The translations under genes and the position numbers were made by a program. The notes below the pieces were generated by a model. The model was not told where the DNA came from, ran no database searches, and saw nothing but the letters and a program-made list of their open reading frames with translations. This document shows positions 11,832-24,132 of a stretch of DNA of 64,000 bases, piece by piece. How positions within the stretch are numbered: the stretch's first letter is position 1; each line of letters opens with the position of its first letter. Source of the DNA: Anastatus disparis (taxonomy: Eukaryota > Arthropoda > Insecta > Hymenoptera > Eupelmidae); NCBI GenBank assembly GCA_017163975.1, contig JAFFSR010000353.1, positions 3,380,501 to 3,444,500 on the forward strand, read 5' to 3'.

Positions 11832-12045
11832 ACCAAATAACAATAACAACTTCAGTCTTTTTTTGAATCCATATCCTATTCTAAGCTATTTTCTGGATTC
11901 ATTGATAAAAACTGAGTACTTTTTTATAATTTTAACCCGGAAATCATAACAAAATTATAAAAAAATATTCAGTTTTTATCAAGGAATCAAGAAAATAACT
12001 TGAAATAGGATACGAATACAAAAAAAGATTGTAGTTATTTAATGC
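11832..12045. repeat. Foldback, about 80-100-bp arms
   Basis: Arms at about 11832-11936 and 11950-12045 (TATCCTATT, GATAAAAACTGA, TTTTTTATAATTTT and complements) face each other across a loop of about 13 bases. The flanks also partly match (AAATAAC). No clear target duplication. It is a short hairpin-forming element. Confidence 0.75.
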
Positions 12046-12406
12046 AATACGCTGGTTGTAACAAAAAATATAAAGCAGTTAGATGGCGAGTATTGAGTCA
12101 ATTAATCCCTTTTGATTTGATATTTGTTTTTTTTACATCTATTATGTATGCTTTAATTATATGTGTTCATGATTTGACTAGTATTATATTTTAATTACAT
12201 ATATTTTTGTCAGATGGAATAAAAGTTCAATTTAATCAACGAATTGTTACAAACGCTGATTTTTCCATTTACTTTTATTTATCTATTATTAAAATAATTC
12301 AATATGATTCTGGCAAGATATATTCAAAGTAACATTAAAATTAAAATAAACTAATTTTAAGATGCAAATTACTAACATAGTAATTAAGACAATAATACAA
12401 AACTAA

Positions 12407-12422
12407 TACATATATATATATA

Positions 12423-12455
<33 letters not shown>
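12407..12455. repeat. (TA)n microsatellite
   Basis: About 24 TA units with one interruption (TATTTATA). Confidence 0.9.
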
Positions 12456-12459
<4 letters not shown>

Positions 12460-12589
12460 GTCTAAATATATATGTATTAGTATATATTAATTTGTAGACA
12501 TTATAAATATAAATCATTTTCATAAAAAACAAATATAAACAATCTTTCTTTTACAGATTAACTCGTTTATAAGTGAAAAGAAAATATAT

Positions 12590-12750
12590 ATTATATCGTT
12601 AAATTATATTGTTTTATTATATTATATTATATTATATTAGATTGTATTGTTTTATCATATTATATTATATTGTTTATTTGTATTATATTATATAGTTTTA
12701 CTATATTATATTATATTTTTTATTTATATTATATTATATTGTTTTATTGA
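12590..12750. repeat. TTATA-rich minisatellite
   Basis: An irregular array of TTATATTATATT units punctuated by TGTTTTA, about 160 bases in total. The rest of 12046-13879 is AT-rich with no gene recognised. Confidence 0.8.
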
Positions 12751-13879
12751 AAGGCAAGAAGTATAAAGAAAGCATATGGTAAAAACTCATTCACCAACAG
12801 ATTATTCAATTAATAAATTATTGATTATTCTAATCAATATTCATTATTTTAGTTACTATATGTTTTCTTTTCATTTCTTAAAATGTATTAGAAATTTAAA
12901 TTTATAAAGCGTATACACGTTTTAAAGTAAAAACATTTTAAAGATTTTTCAATAAAATTATTTTAATTTAAAAATTATATACTATTCTGTCGTTTTTTAG
13001 TGAAATATATAAATATATAATGAAATATGTAAAACATGATCTTTCTTTTTTTGGCTAATCAATCAATAAATTTTATAATATTAAAGATAATAATTTAAAT
13101 AGAAATTTATTTATAAAAAGCTACAAAAGAAAAAATATGTTGAAAGATGCGTATAGTATTAATTAGCTTATTGATTGATAAGTAATACAATCTGAAAAAA
13201 GTATCGAATGAGGCATCGTTTCTACTTAGCAACATTTACTCTTTCGCTTATTAAAAAAAAAATAAATTCATTAATAAACAAATCGCCCACCATAAGTTTT
13301 CAAATAAAGTAAGGAGGAGAATTTAAGGAGAAATTAAAGGTCAGAGACACTTAGAATAAAAAATAGAACTTTCAATCATCAAGCCAGAATAAAATCAATG
13401 AATTATTAATAAATAAGGAAAATGTTAATAGCCCCACAAGGAAGAAGAACAATATAAAACTCTCTCCATTTAGTCCAGTAGAATTAGCCGAAAAAGGCCT
13501 AAAATTTATTGTCATTAGTAACAGGTGTACACCACCAAAAATGGCTTTGTTGGATGATTAGAAATGAAATTCTTGAGAGACCCTAAAAATTTGAGCCGTC
13601 AGGAATTCGTAAACAATGATTTAAGGTGCAAAATTCGTAAAAATCACTGCTTTTTTTAGGTAGCTTGAAATTGTTTGCGATTTAGTATATGAAAATTATA
13701 CGATTTGTAGGTGTTTCAAAGACGATTAATTTGAGATGTGATTGATCAAAATTGATTAATAAATTTTATAAATAATGATAAACAAAAATCGAAAATCGCG
13801 AAATTTTCAAATATTTTTCATTTTTCAAAAAAACAATGTACATGTTTGTAATTCAACAAAATGGGGCCTCTTATTATCC

Positions 13880-13920
13880 TTAACCCTTTCAGTCACAGGA
13901 GCCACTATAGTGGCACCCTT
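13880..13920. repeat. piggyBac-like terminal fragment
   Basis: TTAACCCTTT at 13880-13889 has the TTAA-CCC form of a piggyBac-type end. It is followed by a perfect palindrome GCCACTATAGTGGC (13901-13914). No partner end was found nearby, so this may be a solo end or chance. Confidence 0.3.
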
Positions 13921-14265
13921 TCTCATTTTCTTTTTTTTATTGTTTAATTCGCACTTTAAGTTTAATCTTTATTCTTTTTGCATTTTCATATAAATGAGTG
14001 TACATTTTAAACTTTTCTCTGAATTGATATTTAAATGCATACAAATACAATTAAAGATTTCATTTCAAATAATTAAATTAATATATTTTGTAAAGAATTT
14101 AGTTCGCATGTTTTAATATATGTAAAAATTTAATGCAAGAAATATAAATTTAAATATAAATATATATACATCTCTCTACATATATTACTACTTTACTACT
14201 ATTATATTTAAGTGATGAATTAAAACTTTTTTTTCATACGTGAATATCTTTTGCATTATTGTCAC

Positions 14266-14625
14266 ATACATACATACACACACATACATACACTTACACA
14301 TATAAACATACACACATACACAATATCCGTATCTCTATCTCCGTCTCTCCCTTTGTCTGTCTCAGTTTCTCCATCTCCGTCTCGGTCTCTCCATCTCTAT
14401 TTCTCGGTCCCCGTCTCTCCATTTATCTGTCTCCGTCTCTCCGTCACCACTTCTCCGTCTTCATTTTTTCATCTCTGTCTCTCCATCTCCGTCTCTCCGT
14501 CTCCGTCCTTTTGTCTCCATCTCTCCGACTCTGTCTCTTTGTCTCCGTCTCTCTGTCACTGTTTCTCTGTCTCCATCTTCGTCTCTTCGTCTCCGTTCTT
14601 TCGTCTTTGTCTCTTTGTCTCAGCA
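14266..14625. repeat. CA-rich run followed by CTCCGTCT polypyrimidine array
   Basis: 14266-14325 is an ACATACACAC-type run. From about 14331 to 14625 the sequence is a degenerate array of CTCCGTCT/CTCCATCT units. The Ser/Leu-rich open frames here are by-products of the repeat. It lies beyond the C-terminal end of the antisense helicase fragment at 15080. Confidence 0.85.
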
Positions 14626-14629
14626 CTGA

Positions 14630-15012
14630 AAATTGTAACCGTGAATTCTCAATTACACAACGCTTAAAATAACAACTGCATTTTTTTGAACCACACAGCG
14701 CTCAAAATAGCACCCGCGAATTTGTAATTACACAGCGTTTAAGATAGTATAGCTTACAATAGTTGTTGCGTTTTTCATCTTTAGCTCTTAAAATAGCAGT
14801 CGCATTTTCGAAACCAGATAGTTCTCTGAAAAGCAGTCGCGAATTTCTAATTACACAGCGCTTACAGTAGTTTTAGCTTTTTTTCCCATCACAGCATTTA
14901 AAATAGCAGCCATGTTTTCCTTAACCACACAGTATTTAAAAAAGCAATCGCGTTTTTTCAATGGCACAGAACTAAAAATAGCAGCCGTGTTTTATAACCA
15001 CGCAGTGTTAAA
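14630..15012. repeat. Degenerate minisatellite, about 50-bp unit
   Basis: About seven diverged copies of a unit containing ACCACACAGCGCTTAAAATAGCA and a CGCG-T-rich part (split here only to describe it). The units have drifted in length and sequence. The array begins about 70 bases beyond the helicase stop, a position matched by the 30-bp array at 23932-24075 beside the second helicase copy. Confidence 0.8.
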
Positions 15013-15079
15013 CTCTACCTTTTAATTTTTTGATATTGAATACTATATTAGAGTCTCGAATATATTTGATTTTATTTTC

Positions 15080-15565
15080 TTATTCATTATATTTAATTTT
15101 TGTATTGTGGTTTTGTAATATTTCTTCGTAAACGATGTTTTTAGTATAGACCATTTCGTCTTTAACTTTTCTTGATTTTTCTGTTAATAATATTTTCGAT
15201 TCTTTTTTATTAGTTGTCCTTGAAAGTGCCACGTATAATTGCCCATGACTGAAAATTGTTGTTGGTAAATATATTCCTACTTTTTTAAATGAGTGTCTTT
15301 GTGACTTTTTTAAATGATTGTCTTTGTGACTATTAAAAGTCATTGCATAAACAAGTTTTACAGGAAATTGTTTTCTGATCATCTGGAATGGCAGCTCATC
15401 ATTTGCTGATAAGGTCATACGTGGTAAAAATATAGTGCTCCCTTTTTTACTTCCTGTTAATGTTTGTGCAATAATAGTAAATTATTGTTCTATTTTTGTT
15501 AATCGGGTTGCGTTACAAAGTCCTATTGTTGTGTTATTGTTACGAATGTGCATGTTTTCATGTGT
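15080..15565 (-). pseudogene. Helitron PIF1-type helicase, C-terminal fragment
   Basis: The minus strand reads IGLCNATRL (near 15530), a spacer, [41 protein letters not shown] and a variable tail to the stop at 15080. These are the last conserved blocks of the superfamily-1 PIF1 helicase of Helitrons. YVALSRT is the arginine-finger-type motif VI, but the usual TINKSQGQ is altered to TFNSHKDN, and a 24-base duplication (LKK SQRHSFKK region) disrupts it. Upstream helicase and Rep parts are missing. It is a 5'-truncated, dead copy. The element at 24133-31010 holds the same segment in better condition. Confidence 0.85.
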
Positions 15566-15589
15566 GTTGTGGGTTTTTCGGTGTCCGTT

Positions 15590-16232
15590 AGTGTATTTTT
15601 ATAGCAGTACAAAAGTTTATGTTAGTGAAGTGCGTATAAATTGGTGTGTGTATGTGTGTGTGTGTTTAAGCGCCGGCGTGTAAGTGTATGTAAGTGTGTG
15701 TACATGTATGTTCGCGTGTGTGTATATGTGTTTGTGAATGTATGGTGTAGTAGTGTATATCGATAAAATGTTCATCTCGGTTGAAATGTGTCTTGTATAG
15801 TATTTGTAGCTCCAGGTGTATATTTTTGTGTGTAATTGTCGGTGCATGTAGATTTATGTATGTATGTGTGTATTTTTATATATGAGTTGGTATATGGCTG
15901 TGTGTTTGCGAGTGCGGGTGTGTGTGTGTGTGAGTGAGTGTGAGTGAGTGTGTTTGTGTGTGTGTATGTGTGTGTGCAAGCGTGCGTGCGTGAGTATGTG
16001 AGTGTGTATGTGTGTGTGTGTGTGCGTATGCGTGTGTGTGTGTGTGTGTATCTGTATGTGTGAGTGTCGGTATTAGTGGATGATCATGATGTGTGTAGTT
16101 GTGTTATGCGTGAAGTGTTTTGTCAGTCAATATGCGTATGATACGGATTGTTGTACGTGTATGTTATGGTGTTTTTGTGTATTGGTATGAATCTATGCAT
16201 TGGTGCTGTGCGCGCATACGATCATTTATGTA

Positions 16233-16325
<93 letters not shown>

Positions 16326-17134
16326 GTTCAAGCACAGACGTGTATGTGTACGTTCGTGTCAGCTAAAAAGTAAGTCGTACTGTATTATTATCGCGTATGT
16401 CTATGTTTTTATGTATTGGTGTGCTTGTGAGTGCTCGTAAGTATATGTTCATAGAAGTGAAGAAGTTTACGTTGGTAAATTGCGTATAAGTTCGTGTGTG
16501 TGCGTGTATGTTTTTGCGTGCATTCGTTTAAGTGTATGTGCGTGTGTGCGCACGTGTATATGTGTGTATTTGTGTATGCATATAATATGTAGGTGTGTGT
16601 ATATTTATTTGTCTATGTAATATGTAAGTGTGTATGAGCGTGTGTTGTGTGTATGTATGATATGCGTGTGTATGTATGTGCATGTATATGTGTGCGTATT
16701 TATCGTGTCTATGTGTATTAGTAAAAACGTTTACGTCAGTTAAAAAATGTGTCATTTTATATTCGTGCGACTGTGTATGTTTCTGTGTGCGTATACATCG
16801 CGTGTATGTGTATTAGTAAAAGTTTTTAAGTCAGTTAAAAAGTGTGTCATTTTGTATTCGTGCTACTGTGTATGTTTCTGTGTGCGTATTAGTTGGTACG
16901 ATTTTGTCCATAAGTATATAAGTTAATAATGGCACTATATGCAGTGCGCCTGTATGATAGTGTACTCGAGAAAATGTCTGTGCCAGCTAAAAAGTGAGTC
17001 TTATTGTATATGATTGTTACGTATGTGTATGTTTTTAAGTGTTCTGTGGGTTCGTCGGTGCCCGTTAGTATATTTTTATAGCAGTACAGAAGTTTATATT
17101 AGCGAACTGCGTATCAATTGATGTGTTTGCGCGC

Positions 17135-17168
<34 letters not shown>

Positions 17169-17500
17169 AAGCGGTGGCGTGTGAGTGTATGTAAGTGTGA
17201 TTACATGTATGTTTGCGTGTGTGTATATGTATGTGTATGAGCGTTCATGTATGTGTTTGTAAATGTATGGTGTAGAAGTGTGAATCAATAAAGTGTTCAT
17301 CTCGGTTGAAAAGTGTCTTGTATAGTATTTGTAGCTCCAGGTGTATGTTTTTGTGTGTGTAAGTGGATTCGTCAATGTTAGTTAATATGTGTTCATACCA
17401 GAGTAAAAGTTTATGTTTGTTAAGTGCCTGTTTTTCTAAGTTAGTATGCATGTGTTCATTTAGGTTTTGGTGGTAGCGTATATATCGGTATATGTGTGTG
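15590..17500. repeat. TG-rich satellite-like region with an internal direct duplication
   Basis: Almost entirely TGTG/TATG/CGTG units on the plus strand, including a pure (TG)n run of about 43 units at 16236-16322. A segment at 15590-15835 (with AGCAGTACAAAAGTTTAT, TGTTCATCTCGGTTGAAA, TTGTAGCTCCAGGTGTAT) recurs at 17055-17360, about 1.47 kb later. Shorter repeats lie between them (AGTCAGTTAAAAAGTGTGTC near 16735 and 16835). Composition is strongly strand-asymmetric. The Cys/Val open frames are artefacts. Confidence 0.9.
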
Positions 17501-17506
17501 TGTGTA

Positions 17507-17768
17507 CACGGTGCGAACAAATCGGGAATACTTCCTTGCGCCCTCTACTGCTACAGTTCCGTACGCACGTTTTTGGAAATAGGCCTTGCGTACAAGCAAC
17601 GATTCCATAAGGCATCGGGAAAAGTCCAAACGCTCTATAAGCGTTCGGACTTTTTCCCGATGGGTTATGGAATCGTTGCTTATACACAAGGTCTATTTCC
17701 AAAAACATGTGTACGGAACTATAGCAGTAGAGGGCGCAAAGAAGTATTCCCGATTTGTTTGCTCCGTG
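17507..17768. mobile_element. 262-bp foldback MITE, TA duplication
   Basis: Arms of about 125 bases meet near 17640 (GCGTTCGGACTTTTTCCCG and complement). The ends are CACGGTGCGAAC and a near-complement ending CCGTG, flanked by TA at 17505-17506 and 17769-17770. It is inserted in the right end of the TG-rich region. Non-coding, of Tc1/mariner-like appearance. Confidence 0.7.
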
Positions 17769-18224
17769 TATATATATATATTCAATATTAAATATATTTA
17801 ATCAATGGTTTTATTTCAGTTTTCGGAAACTCTCATAGTTCGTTTCAATTTATTTTTTTTTTTTTCATATTTATACATTTACCTATAATTTTGCAGATCC
17901 TTCTCGATGGAAATATACATCTTTCAAAATAAGTGTGAAATAAATTTAAATAAGAACAATCATTATTAATTATAATTCAATACCAGTTTCTTCAGTGCTA
18001 ACACATAACAAAATCTCATATTAAATATAATATTTTATATTTTTACAAACAATATGATTTTATGAAAGTTAACTTATTTTATATACATATAGATAGTATC
18101 ATTTTATCAGTGATTAACAAATGATTGTTAAATTTAGTACAACGAACAACATATTTATGATTTCAATTTTTAAAGTTCGAACAAAATTAAATATATATTT
18201 TATATTGAAATACTCTTGTCAATG
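17769..18224. other. AT-rich stretch, nothing recognised
   Basis: No gene. It precedes the Helitron-like terminus, and TCTCATATTAAATATAAT at 18014 weakly resembles the 5' end of the block at 21998. Confidence 0.4.
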
Positions 18225-18291
18225 AAACTGGCAAATTTATATATAATAATATGAAAATGCGACCGATTAGGAGCGAGGTGAATTTTGCTAG
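18225..18291 (+). mobile_element. Helitron-like 3' terminus
   Basis: The segment ends GAGCGAGGTGAATTTTGCTAG, then T. It matches the ends near 38800-38865 and 37850-37905, sharing an AATTTATA-(C/T)ATAATAAT lead-in, GACC/CCGAGCGA, TTAGGAGCGAGG and, in two of three, GCTAG-T. CTAG before a T is the 3' signature of canonical Helitrons. The usual subterminal hairpin is not evident. Gypsy coding sequence starts within two bases of it. Confidence 0.55.
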
Positions 18292-18292
18292 T

Positions 18293-21200
18293 ATGCAAAT
18301 CAAAACTAAAGGTATTAAAGATGAAAATATACCAATTTAAATATTTAAATTAGGCAACACACTACAATTTATTCAAATGAAAAACCTATTTACTAACAAA
18401 TTATGCAAATCATTAATAGATACAGGTGCTCAGCTTAATATTATAAAAGAAAGCTCAGTACCATTAAATTTTGTTAATGATAGTGTTAAAATATATTTGT
18501 CGGGAATTATCAACACTCCTATTAAAACATGTAGTTTAATAAATTTTCCGATTGATGATTTACATACAGACTTTCGTGTAGCGTCGGAAAACTTTTCAAT
18601 ACCTTAAGATGGAATTTTAGGTATAAATGTATTAAAAAAGAATAAATTAAGATTGAATAAAGGCTATTTAGAAATGAATAGAGAAAAATTCTTAATTCGA
18701 ACAGATTTCAAACATAATGAGAATGTAATTTCAAATGTATATATACGAAATACGGAAAATACAGACTTAAAAACTAATGTTACATTTTAAATATTAAATT
18801 ATATTGCAAAAATACAGAACAGTAAAAATTACTCAATCTCAGATTTTCTCAAAAACAAAAATAAAAATATAGAATACTTTTTAAAAGATATTAATAACCC
18901 ACTGGACAAAGATCATTATAAAATATTAAATAATGAAGATTTTGAATATCAATATATTCTTTTAAAACTTCAAGAAAATACGAGTTTTAATGTTGAAGAA
19001 AAAGATGAAGAATTTCTTATATATTTTATAAATAAAAATACTGAAATGAATATTATAACAGATATGCAAGAAGAAAAATCTAGTAAATTTGAGGAAAATT
19101 TAGTGTATGAAAATATAAATAATATTCAAGAAGAAAATTTCGATCGTAATGGAAAATTATTAAATAAAATAATTTTAAATCATTTAAACAAAGAAAATAA
19201 ACAGTATATGAAAAACTTAATTTTGAAAAATGAAGATATATTTTGGCTGGAAGGAGTAAAAATTGGAAGGTGTAATTTAGAACATCATGAAATAAATTTA
19301 ACAGATAATAAACCAATTTATGGCAAACAATTTCCATTGCAATATAAGTCAAAAAAATCGCTATAGCAGACACACAAAAATCAATTGAAAATAATTTAGT
19401 GAGACCATCTGAAAGTGATTATAATGCACCAGCAAATGCTACTAATGTAGTAAAGAAGAAACCTGGTAACGATGGAAAAGAAAGATGGTGATTAGTTACA
19501 TATTATAGAAAATTAAATAAACAAAAGATACCTGACCCATATTTAATACCATCAATACAGAAATTTTTTATGACTCAGGCGGAAATCAGTATTTCTCGAC
19601 TGTAGATATGGTATGAGCTTTCAATTGGGTACCTATGAAAGAATCAGATATTTACAAAACAGCTTTTAGTGTTCATCCATTAAGAAGATTTGAATTCACA
19701 GTTTCACCTTTTGGTCTAACAAATTCTCCTCGAACATTTATGAGAGTAGCCAACACTGCTCTAGGTGAACTTATTAATCAAAAAATATGTCACGTATATA
19801 TTGATAACATAATTATAGCTGCAAAAACGCAAAAAGAACATAATGTAAAATTTAATTTAGTAGCTTCAAAACTTAGAGAAGCTGGATTGAAATTAGAACC
19901 AAAAAAATGTGAATTTATGAATGAAGAAGTAACATTTTTAGGGCATATTATAAGCAAAAATGAGATAAAAATAGTAAAATTATTTCCAATTCCAAAAACA
20001 GTAAAAAATATTAAAGAATTTCTAGGTCTAGCGGGATACTACAGAAGATTTATAAATGATTTTGCCAAAATAACAAAACCAATAATGTGTCTATTACAAA
20101 AGAATGTAAAATTTTCATAGGGATTGGAACAGCAGCGAGCATTTGACAAACTCAAGGAAACATTATGCTCTGCTCCTTTATTACAATTTCCCCAGTTGGA
20201 TAAACCTTTTATAATTACGACTGACGCATCAGGATATGCATTAGGAGCCATTCTATCTCAAAGAAAAATTGGAGAGGATGAACCTGGAGCATATGCCTCA
20301 AGAGTTTTGAAATGATCAGAACTTAAATATCACACGTATGAGAAAGAAGCTTTAGGAATATTATTTGGTATAGAGTCATTTAGAAATTATATTTTCGGGA
20401 ATAAATTCATTATAGTAAGAGATCATAAACCATTACTATCTTTTAAATCTGCAGATAAAAATAACAAAGTTCAAAGGTGGCAACTCAAATTATCAGAATA
20501 CGATTTTGATGTAATATATAAGAAGGGAAAAATGAATGTGAATAGTGATGCGTTATCTAGAAATCCTATAGATACGGTAGAAATAAATGTGATAACTAAA
20601 GCTCAAAAAGCAAAGTAAAATGAAGTAAATATTAAATTAACAAATATACCCTCAAATAAAATAAAAATACAAAAATTAAATGAAGAACGTACACGTATTA
20701 AAAAGAAGCGAGGTTGACCAAAAAAAGTAGTCAAAGAAATAATCAATGAGGAGATTAAAAGTGTCGAAAACGAAGTCGAAAAACAGGAAGATATTTACTT
20801 AAATAAATCTAATACTATCATATATTCTAAAGATTGTATACAAAATAGGAAGGATAATATTCTACATTTAATTGCCAACGAAAGAATATCTTCAGATGAG
20901 TATTTCAAACACAAAAACATTAACATCAATAATGATTTTAAAAATAATGAAATTAAAATTATGAATTATAAAAAGGGGAAAATTTTTATAATGAGTTTAA
21001 ATATAAAAGAGTCATTAATATTAATAAAACAAAATTTAATAAATAATTTTGGTATATTTAAAGATCTTTTAATTAAAAATAATTGTATTATCTTTAGTAC
21101 ATCGAAGAATATTAAAATATTAAATATAGAATGGAAAGAAATCGAAGAAATATTATATAATACTTGTAAAAATACGGGTATAAAAGTCATAATCTGCTTT

Positions 21201-21997
21201 AATAATACAGAGTATATGGAAAATGAAAAAAGAAATGAAATTTTTGAATTATATCATTCAACGAGTTTAGGAGGTCATTCAGGTGTTAATAGAACGTATA
21301 ATCGAATTAAAAATAAATATTTCTGGGAAAATCTAAAAGGTGATATACAAAATCGCATAAAAAACTGCGAAACATGTCAAAGAAATAAATTAAAAAGAAA
21401 TATAATAAAACAATTCATGATAATAATAGATACCCCAGACAACATTTGATAAAATTTGATCAGATATAGTAGGACCTCTTAACGTAACTAAAAATAATAA
21501 TAAATACATATTAACTATTTAAGATCATTTATCAAAATTTCTAATAGCTGTCGCGCTCAAAGATCAAACAGCAGAGTCATATAGCTTATTTTCAGTTTAC
21601 CAAAACTAGTAATTACAGATGAGGGTGCAAATTTTACAGGCAAATTAATAAAAGCTATTTCAAAAAGATTTTAATTTAAAAAAATCGAAACTACTGCCTC
21701 TCATCCACAATCTAATGGTTTATTAGGAAGGGTTCATGATCCCCTGTGTGAATATTTAAAAAATTTTGCTGATAAAAAATCTGAATGGGATGATTGGCTT
21801 GAACTTGCACAATTTAATTATAATACTAGTGTTCATTCAAGTCATAAATTTACACCACATGAATTAGTTTTCGCCTACCTAGCTAGATTACCATCTAGCA
21901 AACCTTTAAAATCCTCAGAAAAATCACAAACTTTTAATGATAACATACAAAAATTATTAATGAATATGAAAGATATTGCGAAAATAGCCCGTGAAAA
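18293..21997 (+). pseudogene. pol: Gypsy-class pol: protease, RT, RNase H, integrase (5' part)
   Basis: Order: protease with LIDTGAQLN (near 18416); an AT-rich linker; RT (19280-20115) with FFD...YFSTVDM, FEFTVSPFGLTNSP, YIDN where YIDD is expected (19797-19808), KKCEFMNEEVTFLGH and EFLGLAGYYRRFI; RNase H with TTDASGYALGAILSQ (20217-) and DALSRNP; then integrase with an HHCC zinc module (ELYHSTSLGGHSGV...CETCQ, 21250-21380) and a core ending WLELAQFNYNTSVHSS (21795-21840). At least ten stops and several frameshifts, and the YIDD Asp is mutated. gag is absent: coding starts straight after the Helitron-like end at 18291. The gene stops inside integrase at 21997 and resumes at 38866. Confidence 0.9.
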
Positions 21998-22035
21998 TCT
22001 TATATTATATTAAAGTGAAACCACTTCCTTTTCCG

Positions 22036-22100
22036 TTTCTCCGGTTCTCCGGTTCTTCGGTTCTCCGGTTCTCCAGTTCTCCGGTTCTCCGGTTCTCCGC
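22036..22100. repeat. TTCTCCGGT tandem array
   Basis: About seven units of 9 bases (TTCTCCGGT, with variants CTTCGGT and CTCCAGT), 40 bases inside the left end of the block. Confidence 0.95.
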
Positions 22101-22184
22101 ATTTTTTAAATGTGTCTAATCTTTTGGTAATATAAGTAGCAATTTTTTATTGGGCCCTATATAATTAGTACTCATTAGTCATAA

Positions 22185-22455
22185 GCTTCTTTTTTGGGCC
22201 ATATTTCTTTGGGTCTTATATTATTTTGGGCCCTATATTTTTATTTAATGCCAATTTTTTTGGGCCCTTCTTTTTTTTCATCCTTATATTTTCTTGGGCT
22301 CTTTATTTTTTTTAGCCTTATTTTTTTGGGTCTTACATTTTTTTGGGTCCAATATTTTTTTGGTTCTATATTTTTTTGGGCTTTATATTTTTTTGGGCCT
22401 TATATTTTCTTGCACCTTACATTTTTTTGGACTCAATATTTTTTTGGGCCTAATT
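22185..22455. repeat. GGGCCTTATATTTTTTT minisatellite, left part
   Basis: Degenerate units of about 18-21 bases built on TTTGGGCCTTATATTTT. The Phe/Leu-rich open frames crossing it are products of the repeat. Confidence 0.9.
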
Positions 22456-23499
22456 GTTAAGGCGGTCTTTTTTTAAAAAGGTTTTACCCTCTCAAAAAAA
22501 AACCAACTTTACTATACTTATATCTAGTAAAATATCACAACAAGGAAAAATAAAGGAATTAATCAAGGAGAGAAACTATTAAAAGAAACAATTAATATGT
22601 AGTCAAGAAGAAAAAGAATATTCATTCCCATTAAAAACATGATACTCTTTTAATATATCATATCTACTTTAGTTATGGTTTTAACTGAATATACCGAGTA
22701 AAACCTTTAAATCTTACTTGCCCAATTTGTATGATTGAGCGATTTCAAATACTTATCTTTTATGGTGAACAATTTGTTGGCCGGCGTGGCGGCATTGCCG
22801 GCTTTCCTGGGCGCTGCTACCCCCGCTCGCCATCCCCAGCTGCTTATTCTCAGCTAGTGAACTACCGCATTCCCGGACAGATTACGTAGGATTTTTACCC
22901 GGGTTAATTTAGAAGAACGATTGAACAAACAAACAAAACGAAAAAAAAAAATAAGAAAAACTTTAAAATTTCAAACAAAAATTTAATCTCCCTTTTAAAT
23001 TTTAAGAAACCCAAACTACATTTAATTTCTCCAGCGTTGCACTCTACTCAAACACTAATTGTATTTCTCTGATGTTTGAAGAGCATGAGAGAAAATGAAT
23101 AAAGAACAAATTGGAAAATGAATAAAAAGAAAAACACAATTTAAACGTTTTACATTAGAGGAGGGAGCTGCGCGAGCCTCTCTCCTCTCGCACTTGAATT
23201 AATTCATGAAGAATGGGAAGAGAGCGCGAAGAAAAGAGAGGTGAGACTTTCTCTCTGTCGCACCCTCTCAATCACTCAGAGGGACTTGTTGTTGCAGTCC
23301 CCACTATCCAAGCAACGAGAGCGAAAAGAGTGGAGCATGCAACAAGCTCCGTTGACGGTTAGGCCGTCGAATTCCCAGAAAACTGATAAAGTGTAAAAAG
23401 AAAGTGGCCTTGATAGTTTAAGACCTCTTTCTTTTTAACATGAAGCATGATTTTAAAAATTTTTAAAATGTATTTAAAGAAAGAAAATTCTGTCACCTA
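22456..23499. other. 1-kb non-repetitive spacer splitting the minisatellite
   Basis: Ordinary sequence between two halves of the same array, so probably an insertion. It includes a GC-rich patch (about 22778-22905) with GGCCGGCGTGGCGG and GCCGGC, and a purine/pyrimidine-biased patch (23160-23290). CCTAA lies at both junctions (near 22448 and 23496), a possible target duplication, but no terminal repeats were seen. No coding signal. Confidence 0.4.
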
Positions 23500-23925
23500 A
23501 CACTAATATTTTTTTGGTCTCTATATTTTTTGGGCTTTATATTTTTTTGGGCCTTATATTTTCTTGGGCTTTATATTTTTTTGGGCCCAATAATTTTTTG
23601 GAACCAATATTTTTTTAGTCTTTATATTTTTTGGGCTTTATATTATTTTGGGCCTTATATTTTCTTGGGCCTTATTTTTTTTGGACCCAATAATTTTATC
23701 GTCTCTATATTTTCTGGGCCTTATATTTTTTGGGCCTTATATTTTTTTGCGCCCTATATTTTTTTGGGCCCAATAATTTTTTGGACCTAATATTTTTTTG
23801 GTCTCTATATTTTTTGGGCTTTATATTTTTTTGGGCCTTATATTTTCTTAGACATTATTTTTTTTCGGGGCCTAATATTTTTTTGGGCCTAATAATTTTT
23901 CAGGTCCTATATTTAATTTAGCTCT
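23500..23925. repeat. GGGCCTTATATTTTTTT minisatellite, right part
   Basis: Same units as 22185-22455, with frequent variants GGGCTTTATATT, GGGCCCAATAAT and GGTCTCTATATT. Confidence 0.9.
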
Positions 23926-23931
23926 ATAAAT

Positions 23932-24075
23932 ATGCAGTCAATATGCAGCTGATTAAACAGTGCACCCCAATATGCAGCCAATTCAACAGTGCATCCCAAT
24001 ATGTAGCCGATTCAACAGCGCATCCCCATATGCAGCCGATTTAACAGCGCGTCCTCTTATATAGCTGATTCAATA
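23932..24075. repeat. 30-bp tandem array, about five units
   Basis: The unit is approximately AATATGCAGCCGATTCAACA followed by GCGCATCCCC. It lies about 95 bases beyond the C-terminal end of the antisense helicase. Confidence 0.9.
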
Positions 24076-24132
24076 TATATACATATATTTTAGTAAATAT
24101 TATATTTTTTATTATATTTCGAGTTCAACTAT

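Noticed and set aside
14251..14672. Ser/Leu-rich and Arg/Glu-rich frames on both strands
   Set aside because: By-products of the CTCCGTCT polypyrimidine array.
14630..15012. CRISPR-like or regulatory array
   Set aside because: Diverged contiguous minisatellite without repeat-spacer structure.
16120..16440. Long Cys/Val-repeat open frames
   Set aside because: Translation of (TG)n; no start context, no conserved residues, and the frames depend only on repeat phase.
19080..19373. Minus-strand 97-codon frame
   Set aside because: Shadow of the Gypsy pol linker and RT on the plus strand, which has clear family motifs.
22194..23921. Hydrophobic Phe/Leu/Gly-rich open frames resembling membrane proteins
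   Set aside because: They are translations of the GGGCCTTATATTTTTT minisatellite.
23932..24075. CRISPR-like array of 30-bp units
   Set aside because: Units are contiguous with no unique spacers, and the genome is eukaryotic.
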